From an uncultured Pseudocitrobacter sp. (GTDB taxonomy: Bacteria > Pseudomonadota > Gammaproteobacteria > Enterobacterales > Enterobacteriaceae), in assembly GCA_913778145.1 (NCBI GenBank), contig CAJYVI010000019.1:1-64000 (forward strand): a stretch of DNA of 64,000 nucleotides, written 5' to 3'. Below are positions 9,180 through 17,786 of the stretch, in pieces. The notes under the pieces are model-generated. The model saw only the letters and a list, made by a program, of their open reading frames with translations. It was not told the origin of the DNA and did no database searches. The position numbers and the translations under genes were made by a program. The first letter of the stretch is position 1, and each line of letters opens with the position of its first letter.

Positions 9180-11644
9180 CAGAATCCCCCGACCGTCATG
9201 CGCGGCAGGACCGCCAGAACAGAAAGCGGCAGTGGGTCGAGCTGGCGCACCTTAACGCGTCCGTTTTTATCCCAGTTGCTGTCGAGCTTCACCTCCACCT
9301 TCCCGGTAGCGTCATCAACCGGATCGTCGTAGAACTCGAATTCTCGCTGCGGATACTCGTACCATTCTCCGCCAGGCGTTGTTGCCCAGATGCCGCGGCT
9401 GGCGTTGACGACCATTGTTACAGTTGGAATAACCTGCTTTTTATCCAGCAGCGTTTCCTGACCGTTGATGTTTATATCCAGCGTTTCAAATTCGGCAGTT
9501 ATCGGCAGCCCGATATGCACCACCGCGCCGGGAGATTCGAGCGTGACAGCTCCATCAGTTACGATTTTCTGTGGTTCTACGCTGGCGTCGGAGAGGATGT
9601 TTACTGTCTGACCCTCGAGGTGTGACAATCCGCTGAATGTTTGGCGAGCCATCTGCCAGTTAGTTGTGGCCGCAGTGCGCAGTACCGCGGGAACGTTACG
9701 GTTGAAGCGCACAACCACGGCGGTATTACTCGTTACGGAGATAATGTCGCCACGCAATTCTTTCGCCACTACTTCGCGGGTATCAGGATCCGTCTCTGAG
9801 TACGGGAACTGGATCTGAGCGCCAACGTCAGTGCCCACGAAATACGCCCCGCCGCTTATCGTCACCGGGTAGTCAACCTGATAGCTCCAATTACCACTGC
9901 CGCCGCTGATGGTCATGGTGCGAGTCGATGTATTACGCCCGTCATAGCTCAGGCCGCAGTCGACAAAGAATGCATCTTCATCATTGGTGAACAGTCGACT
10001 TGAGAGGCGTTCGATGTAACGTTTCGTCTGGCCGTTGATGGTGCGGTTAACCACAAAGTAAACAGCGTCCTCGCTTCCTTCACTGATGGAGCACGTGCTT
10101 TCGTATTTACCGGCGCTTGACTGCGGAGCCCAGGCGAATACTTGCTGATCGCGCAGGTAGGTCAGCACCAGCAGTTTTCCGTCGTCGCGGATGCAGAACG
10201 CGCTGCTGTACGGCACTATGCAGAATGACCAATCTACAATGCTGCGCTTCTGGAAAAGGTGGTTTGCCAGTATGGTCAGGTCAGTACCCTGGTACCCGTC
10301 TACGTCGAAGGAGTAAGCCAAATCACGGACCACACTTCCCTTCTCCTGGATGAACAGCGCGATGTTCGCCACAGAGATCGGCGGCACGTTGCTGGAGCCG
10401 TTATTTCCCTGAGAACTGAACGAGAAGGCCGACGGTGTGAGAACCTTATTCTGGTCTCCGGATATCGTATATTCCCCGCCTGACGTCAGCGCGACCAGGT
10501 TTCCGACGTCGATAAGGTGGCGGATCTCATTCACCTGTCGCCCGGCGTAGGTGTAGATGATGCGATCGTCATCCTGAATAGGATTGTTCTTCCCGAAGTC
10601 TTTATAGTCGCCAGTTCTGCTGGCCCATATGGTTTGCGGGTACGCGGTAGACGCGGCGAAATACAGGCGCTGCTGATAGTAAACGACCGTGCTCGGATAT
10701 CCGTTGACGCTATTCCATGCGTAACGTCCCCACTTATAGCTGCTGTTAGCGGAGCCAACGACCTGAGAAGGGATATAACTGATCACTGTTGCCGTTGCAG
10801 TCAGGCCATCTGATCCAACCGCTGTGATGCGAACTATACCGAAACCGCTGTGCAGGTACTCCCACTGAATCCCGGTATCACCCCCCCATCCATCCCAGGA
10901 CATTCCTTCAGTATGGGAAGGACGAAGCGTACCTGTCTTACCAGTAGTATTTGCCCGGTAGTAGTTGCTGTCTGCCCGGCGCACATCGTTGATAGCGGTG
11001 TCTTTACTGGTCTCCCAGACGGGGACAGAATCAACCGCAGGCTGTTCGAGGTAGAACAATTTACCGACCTGCTCAGCGCCGAAGATGGCAGAGCTCGCCG
11101 TCAACGTGATGGTGCCAGTGCTGGCGCTGGCGTACACCTTGATCGTCTCGTCAACATTGATGTCTTCGAAGGGGCCGTTTTTGGTGGTAACGTCGACGAT
11201 CTGCCAACTATCATGCGCGTAACGGCGCAATTCTTTCGGTGGATATGATGGATGAACCAGCGTAAGCACGTCGGCGCTTTGCGTGAATTTGATGCGGAAC
11301 AGGTCAGCCTCAGCATAAGGCAGAGCCAGTTCGTAGATCACATTGCTACTGTTCAGCACGTATGCGCCGTCTTTGATAACGCGCATGTAGTTGTGACCAA
11401 ACTCCAGTGCATAGGTCTGAACTGTCGAGAACTGGAACGGGATGAGGCGGCATTTACGCGCAGGGTACTTGGCTTCGCCAACAAAACGCGTGCCAGGGCG
11501 ATTCTCCACCCCGCCATACTGCCTGACGATGAAGTTATCGCACTTGCGCAGCGCCACCTGATACTTCGACATATCAATGCGCCCGTACAGCGACGGGCCA
11601 ATCTCACCACCGGCAAAACTCGGCTGGATCCAACTGAAAGCCAT
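9179..11644 (-). CDS. Tail nozzle/hub protein (821 aa)
   Basis: The N-terminus MAFSWIQPSFAGGEIGPSLY, followed by YQVALRKCDNFIVRQYGGVENRPGT-type residues, is the typical opening of large tail proteins in epsilon15/BPP-1-like podoviruses. The rest is mainly beta-rich (many short V/T/Y strands). It should form the tail tube or nozzle below the adaptor ring. It follows the adaptor gene with overlapping TAATG. At 821 residues it is close to T7 gp12 in size and place, but I cannot show homology to gp12 by eye. Confidence 0.75.
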   Translation of the reverse strand: MAFSWIQPSFAGGEIGPSLYGRIDMSKYQVALRKCDNFIVRQYGGVENRPGTRFVGEAKYPARKCRLIPFQFSTVQTYALEFGHNYMRVIKDGAYVLNSSNVIYELALPYAEADLFRIKFTQSADVLTLVHPSYPPKELRRYAHDSWQIVDVTTKNGPFEDINVDETIKVYASASTGTITLTASSAIFGAEQVGKLFYLEQPAVDSVPVWETSKDTAINDVRRADSNYYRANTTGKTGTLRPSHTEGMSWDGWGGDTGIQWEYLHSGFGIVRITAVGSDGLTATATVISYIPSQVVGSANSSYKWGRYAWNSVNGYPSTVVYYQQRLYFAASTAYPQTIWASRTGDYKDFGKNNPIQDDDRIIYTYAGRQVNEIRHLIDVGNLVALTSGGEYTISGDQNKVLTPSAFSFSSQGNNGSSNVPPISVANIALFIQEKGSVVRDLAYSFDVDGYQGTDLTILANHLFQKRSIVDWSFCIVPYSSAFCIRDDGKLLVLTYLRDQQVFAWAPQSSAGKYESTCSISEGSEDAVYFVVNRTINGQTKRYIERLSSRLFTNDEDAFFVDCGLSYDGRNTSTRTMTISGGSGNWSYQVDYPVTISGGAYFVGTDVGAQIQFPYSETDPDTREVVAKELRGDIISVTSNTAVVVRFNRNVPAVLRTAATTNWQMARQTFSGLSHLEGQTVNILSDASVEPQKIVTDGAVTLESPGAVVHIGLPITAEFETLDININGQETLLDKKQVIPTVTMVVNASRGIWATTPGGEWYEYPQREFEFYDDPVDDATGKVEVKLDSNWDKNGRVKVRQLDPLPLSVLAVLPRMTVGGF

Positions 11645-12249
11645 TATGACAACCTCGCTGCGGTGAACTCGTCCATAGGCGGCTGCGGCTCCTGCGACTC
11701 ATTCTGGCTGTGCGAGCCAGCACTAAGGATAACGCTGCGGTACATGGTCAGGGCGTTGTTTCCGAGATCTGCGCTTCCGGTTAGCGGCATGTTGATGGCA
11801 GCAGCCAGACGCCACGACAGCGCCTCCATGAAGATGGCATCGAACATGTTTACGTCGGTAACGCGCGCTATATACTTCAGCCATGCCTGAGGCTGGTCGG
11901 TGTAGATCAGCTTTCCGGTACCGTCTGTATCAGCCCCTACCTCATAGTTGATGCGCATGGCAGCCGTAGGGTTACGGATACCTGGCACCATAATTTCGGT
12001 AATGCGAAGGCAGTCAGGCGGATACTGGTATGAGAATGACCAGTCCGGCGGTGGATTATTGGTGTCGGCCAGAGCCACGCGCTTAGTAGCAAAGTTCCAG
12101 TCGAAGTCCGCCAGCGCTGCATCACGGCACGCATCGAAATGCAGTGAACACTGAGACGCCTCTTTGCTCGCCTCATTCAGGCTGTTAATACTGCGGCTAT
12201 TGCCGATGTTGCTCAGCGCGCGGTTGCAGATCTCGATAACGGAGGCCAT
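11644..12249 (-). CDS. Head-tail adaptor, T7 gp11-like
   Basis: A 201-residue protein with the tail tubular protein A / gp11 pattern: IEICNRALSNIG at the start, then CRDAALADFDWNFA, and a W-rich section (PPDWSFSYQYPPDCLRI). It should form a ring under the portal. It is coupled by TAATG overlaps both to the upstream 107-residue gene and to the nozzle gene. Confidence 0.8.
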   Translation of the reverse strand: MASVIEICNRALSNIGNSRSINSLNEASKEASQCSLHFDACRDAALADFDWNFATKRVALADTNNPPPDWSFSYQYPPDCLRITEIMVPGIRNPTAAMRINYEVGADTDGTGKLIYTDQPQAWLKYIARVTDVNMFDAIFMEALSWRLAAAINMPLTGSADLGNNALTMYRSVILSAGSHSQNESQEPQPPMDEFTAARLS

Positions 12250-12572
12250 TAATCATCCTCCCCACCATAAAGAGTTTGTGCGGCAGTCTTTTGCTGCTCA
12301 CCAGACACCGGACTAAGTGCCATATCAGTGATCTGAAGACTGGCGTTATGCTGCATTCCATCTTCTGTTTCGCGGGTTGAAGTAGAACGAATGATTGCCT
12401 TGGCGGTGATCATCACTTCAGTACCAGCAGACTGCGGCGTTGCCTTGAGCTTGGTTAGCGTCTCGTTGTTCAACTCTATGCAAAGGCCCCACGGATAATC
12501 ATCACGAGTCTGGGCTTTACCATCCTCATCCTGATATGTGTCGGTGCCGGTTTTGAGGTTTACCAGATCCAT
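12249..12572 (-). CDS. Small virion protein, candidate capsid staple (107 aa)
   Basis: I start at ATG 12572 (MDLVNLKTGTD), nine bases after AGGAG, not at the upstream in-frame ATG 12587. The product of 107 residues contains DYPWGLCIELNN and is otherwise polar. Epsilon15 has a 111-residue staple protein (gp10) on its capsid. The similar length and nearby place make this a candidate, but the Bbp16-like gene two places upstream is a competing choice. It is preceded by a hairpin at 12590-12607. Confidence 0.5.
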   Translation of the reverse strand: MDLVNLKTGTDTYQDEDGKAQTRDDYPWGLCIELNNETLTKLKATPQSAGTEVMITAKAIIRSTSTRETEDGMQHNASLQITDMALSPVSGEQQKTAAQTLYGGEDD

Positions 12573-12589
12573 AATGGACTCCTGCAATA

Positions 12590-12607
12590 AAGGGGCCGAA
12601 GCCCCTT
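12590..12607 (-). terminator. Hairpin inside the head operon
   Basis: AAGGGGC, loop, GCCCCTT lies between the 114- and 107-residue genes. On the minus strand only TTTATT follows, so it may be a weak terminator or an RNA-processing hairpin that lowers expression of the tail genes relative to the capsid genes. Confidence 0.5.
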
Positions 12608-12623
12608 GTTTTATTAGCGAGGC

Positions 12624-12968
12624 TCAGACGCCCAGTTCAGCGCGCTTATTTGCGATCTTCTCGCGAAGTGTTTCAGCTTTGGCGTTGTGATGAGGTTTCT
12701 CGTTGAATAGCGCTTCATACTCTTCGCGGAGTTTGTCCAGCTCGTCACTGCCTTCACCAGCTTCATTCAGCGGTGATTTAGCGGAGATTTCCCCAACAAA
12801 GCCACTTTTGTGCTTGGCCTTTGCTTTCGCAGCTTTCGCCGCATCATTCAGCGGTTCCAACGCCGTACCTGGCTCTCCGTCATATTCAATCTCTGAACCT
12901 TCAGGCCAGAGATTGTTATGAATATGGGATAGGCGCAGGACGCGGTATTTTGCTTTTTCACCTGACAT
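12624..12968 (-). CDS. Head-region protein, unknown function (114 aa)
   Basis: A 114-residue charged protein. The N-terminal 30 residues (YRVLRLSHIHNNLWPEGS) look like a small beta domain found at this place in related phages. The C-terminal 40 residues (DELDKLREEYEALFNEKPH) are helical and resemble a HeH/SAP-type helix-turn-helix. Ribosome site AAGGGG. Located between the cement protein and the staple candidate, it may be a capsid-associated protein. Function not known. Confidence 0.55.
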   Translation of the reverse strand: MSGEKAKYRVLRLSHIHNNLWPEGSEIEYDGEPGTALEPLNDAAKAAKAKAKHKSGFVGEISAKSPLNEAGEGSDELDKLREEYEALFNEKPHHNAKAETLREKIANKRAELGV

Positions 12969-12978
12969 CGATATCCCC

Positions 12979-13419
12979 TTAGCCAGTCACTTTGGAACGG
13001 ATCGGGTAATAAGGTGTGTTGTTGTCAACATCCAGATTAATTCCCGAAGTGAACGCGCCAGCAGTCAGTGGGCCAGTGGCAACTGAGTAGTTAACCCGGA
13101 GGTACTTCTGCACACCTGCTGGTACTTTCGCAGAGAACAGTCGCTTACCTGCGGTCAGAGCCGAAAGTGCCAGCGCGCCGCTATCATAGATAGTTGTCCA
13201 GGTAGAGTTGTCCGGGCTGGTCTGCAATTGAACATTCAGGGTTGCGTCACCAGCAGCTGTTGCAGTGGTGTCAACAGTTGCCCAGAACTCCAGCGGATAA
13301 CCAACGCCGATATCGCGGCGGGTGCCATCGATAGGGCCGAGGTCAATTACGTCCGTAGAAGCAGCAGAAGCTGTAATCGCCTGCTTCTCGGAGAACATCA
13401 ACAGTTTGTCGAGGATCAT
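12979..13419 (-). CDS. Bbp16-family capsid cement protein
   Basis: A 146-residue, nearly all-beta protein just after the capsid gene. The pattern (MILDKLLMFSEKQAITASAA, VGYPLEFW, LQTSPDNSTWTTIYDSG, LRVNY) is that of Bbp16-type cement proteins of BPP-1-like phages, which sit on the outside of the capsid lattice and stabilise it. Ribosome site GGAG. A hairpin (13436-13453) separates it from the capsid gene. Expected in several hundred copies per virion. Confidence 0.7.
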   Translation of the reverse strand: MILDKLLMFSEKQAITASAASTDVIDLGPIDGTRRDIGVGYPLEFWATVDTTATAAGDATLNVQLQTSPDNSTWTTIYDSGALALSALTAGKRLFSAKVPAGVQKYLRVNYSVATGPLTAGAFTSGINLDVDNNTPYYPIRSKVTG

Positions 13420-13435
13420 TTTCTTTCTCCATTTA

Positions 13436-13453
13436 TGGGCCTGTTAAGGCCCA
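13436..13453 (-). terminator. Hairpin after the capsid gene
   Basis: TGGGCCT GTTA AGGCCCA is a perfect 7-bp stem in the capsid-cement gap. There is no clear T-run on the minus strand, so it is better read as an mRNA-stabilising or attenuating hairpin than a full terminator. Confidence 0.45.
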
Positions 13454-13470
13454 TCAGTTAATGACAGGCG

Positions 13471-14457
13471 TTAAACAACGCGCGCTTCCGTTTCCAGAAT
13501 CGCATCGGTTTCACGGATTGGGATGCCACGGAACGTGGTCCAGAATTCGCCTTCTGTCTCTTTTACGGACAGGGCCAGAGAGGCTTTATCCAGAGATTGC
13601 AGATCCAGCGCCTGAGCAACGGTACGGTTCATGTAGAACACCGCGCGGCCCATTTTCAGGTTAGGGACGCGATGCAGAGCTTTAACCATCAGGCTGACGA
13701 TATTTGCAGCTGAACCTGGTACAGATAGATCACTCACATCGATGTTGGCGATGCGCACAACGTAGCGCCAGTCACGGAGAGCCAGGCCGTTATCCCATTT
13801 ATAATGGGTGCGGTAGCCCTGGTATTTGCCGCCATCGGCATCGGTAAGAGTCTGCTCGCCAAGATTCTGAGTCTGCAAACCAGCCTTCTGCCCTTTAGGG
13901 AAGATGCCGTGTACGGTGTTTTCACCCCAGACCACTAGCCAGATAGAGGTGTTATCTGTACCAGTACCGCCAGCATCAATGATGTTCTGTCCGTTGCCGG
14001 CGGATTTGCTGGAATAGCGGGATGAAAGACCCATGAACTGCTGAGGGTTCACACTGGTGTCGCCGTAGAACAGAGTCTGAGCCATCTGCTGGTTCATGCC
14101 TTCGAGAAATGCACGATCTTCAGACAGGCGGAATTCAGCGGTGTTACCGTTCAGATCTGCCAGTGACTTATCCACTTCAGCATAGGTTTCCAGCATACCG
14201 ACAGTGTCGGTTACCTGTACGGTAGTTGATTTGCTTGGCTGCACACCGTAGTTAAGCAAACGCCAGGTTGCCGATGGCAGACCGGAGCGGATCGTTGTAC
14301 GGTGACCGGTTGGCAGGTTGCCCTCTACGAACATCATGTCCGTCAGAATTTCGTTGGTCTGGGAAAGCAGTTCGACAATCTTATCGACTTTCCCATCTGG
14401 ATCAGTACGCTTAGCCCAGTCAGCCAGCGTCAGCGCATTTACGCCTTTAACAGTCAT
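13471..14457 (-). CDS. Major capsid protein
   Basis: A 328-residue protein, close to the 335 residues remembered for epsilon15 gp7. It begins MTVKGVNALTLADWAKRTDP and contains the features expected of this HK97-fold family: an N-terminal helix (ILTDMMFVEGN), a TVQVTDTVGMLETYAEVDK stretch, and a C-terminal RGIPIRETDAIL motif typical of phage major capsid proteins. Strong ribosome site GAGAGGA. It lies directly after the scaffold gene. This is the best anchor for the epsilon15/BPP-1 family assignment. Confidence 0.88.
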   Translation of the reverse strand: MTVKGVNALTLADWAKRTDPDGKVDKIVELLSQTNEILTDMMFVEGNLPTGHRTTIRSGLPSATWRLLNYGVQPSKSTTVQVTDTVGMLETYAEVDKSLADLNGNTAEFRLSEDRAFLEGMNQQMAQTLFYGDTSVNPQQFMGLSSRYSSKSAGNGQNIIDAGGTGTDNTSIWLVVWGENTVHGIFPKGQKAGLQTQNLGEQTLTDADGGKYQGYRTHYKWDNGLALRDWRYVVRIANIDVSDLSVPGSAANIVSLMVKALHRVPNLKMGRAVFYMNRTVAQALDLQSLDKASLALSVKETEGEFWTTFRGIPIRETDAILETEARVV

Positions 14458-14474
14458 GGTTATATCCTCTCTTA

Positions 14475-15161
14475 TTAGCCATAAAGCACTTCGGCAGCAG
14501 AACGCTGACCGCTTTCTTTCCCGGTTACCATGCCGTCTTCTGACATAGCCTTACCGATTTTTACGAACGTCTTAACAAGGTCTGGATGGTTACCAAGCCC
14601 GGTAGCGTTCAGATATTCTTTCAGTTCCGGCGTGCCGAACTGGTCCAGCGCACGCTGCGCAGCACTGAGGTTTGCGGTCAGTTTGTCGCCGCCGATCTCC
14701 TTGTCTGCCTTCACGGTCTCTGCCCAACCTTCGGTCTGCTTCTGCCAGGCTTCTGTCTGACGCTGCTGCACACCGGCCAGAATTTTTGGATATGCGTCCA
14801 CCAGTTTCTGCGCCTGCTCGTTGGTCAGGTTCAGATCACGGGCAACGGGTTCGAAGTCCTTCAGCGCGTCGGCATCCAGATCTACACCTTCACCAGCGGT
14901 AAATTCGTATTTCTCCGGCGCACCTTCCTGCTTCTGCTCTTCGTCCTTTGGCTTATCACCATCAGCGGGCTTGTCGTCCTGAGGCTTGTCACCTTCAGTG
15001 CCAGGCTGCGGCTTATCGCCTTCTGGTTTTGCCTGGTCGCCTGCGGGTACTGGAGCTTCGGCATCAGGTGCGGCTGGCTCAGACGGTGCCGGAGCAGCTC
15101 CACCATCAGCAGGCTGCTCATTGCAAAGACGTCGATGCAGCAGACGATCAAATAAGTTCAT
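14475..15161 (-). CDS. Scaffolding protein
   Basis: A 228-residue acidic protein directly before the capsid gene. Residues about 15-85 are a low-complexity Pro/Asp/Lys/Glu run with GDKP repeats. The C-terminal half is helical (LTNEQAQKLVDAYPKILAGVQQ) and ends in a short AAEVLYG tail. Long disordered acidic N-termini and helical C-termini are usual for phage scaffolds. Ribosome site AAGGAG. No protease motif is seen. Confidence 0.75.
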   Translation of the reverse strand: MNLFDRLLHRRLCNEQPADGGAAPAPSEPAAPDAEAPVPAGDQAKPEGDKPQPGTEGDKPQDDKPADGDKPKDEEQKQEGAPEKYEFTAGEGVDLDADALKDFEPVARDLNLTNEQAQKLVDAYPKILAGVQQRQTEAWQKQTEGWAETVKADKEIGGDKLTANLSAAQRALDQFGTPELKEYLNATGLGNHPDLVKTFVKIGKAMSEDGMVTGKESGQRSAAEVLYG

Positions 15162-15172
15162 TGGTTATCTCC

Positions 15173-15496
15173 TTAAACCGGGATCGTTTTGGCTTTGAGT
15201 TGCGCCAGAACAGCTGAAAGAGTGGTGCGCAGTGCAGTGGTATCTGTCAGCAGCGCATTGTATTTGGCGACCAGATCGTTGTGGTCAGTAACAAGCCCGG
15301 CAACGTCTGATGCGGAAGAGTTGGTGTCAGCGGTAGCTGTCATTGCTGCCGGAGCTGCAATGGCTGCCCCCAACTTCACGCCGCCGTAATCTGTGGCGGT
15401 CGGGGCGCCAATTGTTGCCGGGGCAGGATCCGGAACCTCTACCACCTGATTTGCGCCATCAAAGCGCACGACGCGCTGGGTTTGTACCTGTGTCAT
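15173..15496 (-). CDS. Head fibre-like protein (107 aa)
   Basis: A 107-residue protein with an Ala/Thr-rich middle and the TATDYGGVKLGAAIA motif seen in phage head-fibre proteins, followed by a C-terminal helix (LVTDHNDLVAKYNALL), likely a trimeric coiled coil. Its ATG overlaps the upstream stop by four bases (ATGA). In the family it is a decoration protein; here this is inferred. Confidence 0.55.
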   Translation of the reverse strand: MTQVQTQRVVRFDGANQVVEVPDPAPATIGAPTATDYGGVKLGAAIAAPAAMTATADTNSSASDVAGLVTDHNDLVAKYNALLTDTTALRTTLSAVLAQLKAKTIPV

Positions 15497-15792
15497 ACAT
15501 TGTCCTCACCGGCCTCTGCGGCCATCTTCAGATACTGATCAGGGCAGTGCGCCATGACGCGCTGAAACAGAACCAGCGCCAGGTTGCGCTGCCCTTCGTT
15601 GAATGCGGTTAAATGCGAATCACCGGCGAAGCACGGCGCGAATACCTTCCCTTTCTCCAGCAGTGACCAGATAACGCGGCGGCCCTGCTCGCTGCCCATG
15701 ACGAACTGGATATCTTCGATATCGCGCTGAGCGAGGATCTGCTGTTCAGCTTCCAGCTCGGATTTGCGTTCTTCGTCGTCGATATACGTCAT
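15493..15792 (-). CDS. Bbp19-like small phage protein (99 aa)
   Basis: A 99-residue protein with DIEDIQFVMGSEQGRRVIWSLLEKGKVF and a C-terminal CPDQYLKMAAEA. This pattern recurs next to the portal gene in BPP-1/epsilon15-like phages (Bbp19 domain). Function unknown. Coupled to the portal gene by a four-base ATGA overlap and to the head-fibre gene in the same way. Confidence 0.6.
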   Translation of the reverse strand: MTYIDDEERKSELEAEQQILAQRDIEDIQFVMGSEQGRRVIWSLLEKGKVFAPCFAGDSHLTAFNEGQRNLALVLFQRVMAHCPDQYLKMAAEAGEDNV

Positions 15793-17459
15793 TGCTGCGC
15801 CGCTCCCACTGCGTTAGTGATTGCTGTCAGTGCGCTTGGATCTGCGGTTTGTGTATCGCTGAGCGTCTTAGCGCCCTGCGCTACCGCCTGACCCATTGCC
15901 AGCGCCTGAGCTGCCTGCTGCTGTTTGGCGCGGTCTTCACGAATGCCCTGCACCTGCTCCTGCGGAACGATGACAGTTGGCGATACGCCGGACATTTCAG
16001 AGAACGCGTCGATAGCCTGATCCACGTCGAGTTTGTCCAGCGCTTCAGGTTTGAACTGTGCGAGTTGGCCGATGAAGCCAACGGTCTGCGACAGGCTGGT
16101 GAGGCCAATAGATTTCTGTGCCTGCGCCATAACGGAGATGTACTCGATGCGCAGTGGCATTCCCTGCATAACGTCAGGAGGTGGCGGCAGCATGTTCTTG
16201 CGCGCCATGATGGAGAACACGCGGTCGATCAGCGGGTTGAGCGCTTCGTCATTCAGACGTTCGAGCACCGGGCCAAGCATCAGCAGCTTCTCTTCCTTCA
16301 TCTCGATCACCGCTTCCACCGGCATTGAGCGGGTGTTGATGTTTTGCAGCATCATGAAGAGGTCGACAAAGTAGGCGCTGTTGATGGTCTGGCGGGTGTC
16401 CTGAATGTCGGCCAGCAGGTCGGCGGTATTCGGATTAACAAGGTAAGCAGGCTTGAAACCGTCTTGTCCGCTCAATACGTCGAGATATGTCACGTCACCA
16501 GGAAGAAGAGAAACACGCTGATTTTTCAGTGACGATGGGGCAACCATCGGAGGATTGGTCGCTTTATCGATAAGCTGTGCCTTACGTATCTGTTCTTTCT
16601 GCAAAGCCTTAACTTGACCAAGCGCCAACATGCCTGGACAGGATGACGCGTAAACGTCTTCACCGTTAACTTCCCAGCGTGGCGCCAGGATCGGGAATTC
16701 ATCGAAACCAGATTCACGCAGCAACTTGTCGGAGTCGCCGCCCGTCTCGAAATAGACAGAGCGATACGGCTTGTTCTTGCTGTCCATCTTCCCGCTGTCG
16801 CGGTTGATGTTTGGCGTGATGCAGTGATTTACCTCGATCCAGTTTTCATACGAGCCGCTTTCCCACTGGCTCTTCACAGAAGTGCTCACGTTGTTAAGGC
16901 CAAATTCCTGAACCAGCTGACGCACGGTCATCGAGAACTGACGGAAGGAAGTGTCGACGCTGCCACGCGGGCTGTTTGCCAGGTAGTAGCTGCCAATAGG
17001 GAAAGGCATTGTGCGGATCACGTCCTGGTCATCTTCGAGCACGGCCATGGCGGCGGTACCGAAAGTGCCAAGACTGGCATACATGACAGGCAGTGACTGG
17101 TACAGATTCGACTTGTTGAACACTTCGTTCATGCGGCGCTGCACGATTTCCAGCCAGACTTTCACCGGGCCGTAATCCATCATATCCGGATCAGGTGTTG
17201 CCAGTTTGAACCACGGACGCGCCGGGCTGGTTATACCAGACATCATGCCACTGGCAAGAATGCGCTGAGCCAGTGAACCGGTAGGATCAACAATCTTGGT
17301 GTTACGACGGTCATCACGGTTAACGTCAGAAGTCAGGAAGCGGGAACCGCGCGGATTGATAAAGTCGCTCAGGTCGCGCCAGTGTGGCTCGAACGATGTG
17401 CGCTCACTCTTCAGCTGCGCAAGCTGCTTCAGCAGCCGCTCTTTTTCGGTTTCCGCCAT
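15789..17459 (-). CDS. Portal protein (head-to-tail connector)
   Basis: A 556-residue portal of the T7/epsilon15 class: HWRDLSDFINPRGSRFL near the N-terminus, LAQRILASGMMSGITSPARPWF at about 60, NKSNLYQSLPVMYASLGTFGTAAM at about 115, and a helical, Gln-rich C-terminus (barrel). It forms the dodecameric ring at one capsid vertex through which DNA is packaged and ejected. Ribosome site GGAG nine bases upstream. It follows the 68-residue gene closely. Confidence 0.9.
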   Translation of the reverse strand: MAETEKERLLKQLAQLKSERTSFEPHWRDLSDFINPRGSRFLTSDVNRDDRRNTKIVDPTGSLAQRILASGMMSGITSPARPWFKLATPDPDMMDYGPVKVWLEIVQRRMNEVFNKSNLYQSLPVMYASLGTFGTAAMAVLEDDQDVIRTMPFPIGSYYLANSPRGSVDTSFRQFSMTVRQLVQEFGLNNVSTSVKSQWESGSYENWIEVNHCITPNINRDSGKMDSKNKPYRSVYFETGGDSDKLLRESGFDEFPILAPRWEVNGEDVYASSCPGMLALGQVKALQKEQIRKAQLIDKATNPPMVAPSSLKNQRVSLLPGDVTYLDVLSGQDGFKPAYLVNPNTADLLADIQDTRQTINSAYFVDLFMMLQNINTRSMPVEAVIEMKEEKLLMLGPVLERLNDEALNPLIDRVFSIMARKNMLPPPPDVMQGMPLRIEYISVMAQAQKSIGLTSLSQTVGFIGQLAQFKPEALDKLDVDQAIDAFSEMSGVSPTVIVPQEQVQGIREDRAKQQQAAQALAMGQAVAQGAKTLSDTQTADPSALTAITNAVGAAQQ

Positions 17460-17473
17460 CTCTTCAGACTCCG

Positions 17474-17680
17474 TTACTGACCGAGCAGCGTTTTACCGCT
17501 GGTATTGGCTGCGGAGGTATCACCCTGGGCACCAGTGAGCATTGTCGAATTACGACCTGCGGCGGCGCGGCGGCGGCGTTCTTCATCGTCACGCGCACTA
17601 ACCACGGCTGCATCCTGCTCCTGCGGTGCTGCCTGTACTTCTGGCGTTGCTGGCACTGATGGCTTGCTGCCGATACACAT
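17474..17680 (-). CDS. Small phage protein at head of the structural operon (68 aa)
   Basis: A 68-residue protein beginning MCIGSKPSVPATPEVQAAPQ, with a Pro/Ala-rich start, an RRRRAAAGR basic stretch and a STMLTGAQGDT motif. Equivalent short genes sit between terminase and portal in epsilon15-like phages. Function unknown. GGAG lies eight bases before the ATG. It is the first gene of the head operon, so the promoter should lie in 17,690-17,790, where an operator is found. Confidence 0.7.
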   Translation of the reverse strand: MCIGSKPSVPATPEVQAAPQEQDAAVVSARDDEERRRRAAAGRNSTMLTGAQGDTSAANTSGKTLLGQ

Positions 17681-17742
17681 AGCTGATGCTCCGTACGCAA
17701 TTAAATTATTACCAATTTAACCACATGTGATTTATTTAGCGT

Positions 17743-17786
17743 AGTATATTGACATAAATAGATGCAGATATTACCTTTTAGGTAAT
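17743..17786. promoter_or_regulatory. Perfect 17-bp operator with flanking promoter-like elements
   Basis: ATTACCTTTTAGGTAAT (17770-17786) is a perfect copy of the prophage operator. On the plus strand TTGACA (17749-17754) lies upstream, so a promoter into the 17.8-18.3 kb region would have its -10 inside the operator. On the minus strand TATACT (17748-17743) could be the -10 of the head operon. Either reading puts the operator in control of this divergent gap. The transcript starts are not known. Confidence 0.65.

Noticed and set aside
17708..17724. ATTACCAATTTAACCAC as a further operator
   Set aside because: Only the left half fits; the right half does not match GGTAAT, so it was not counted.
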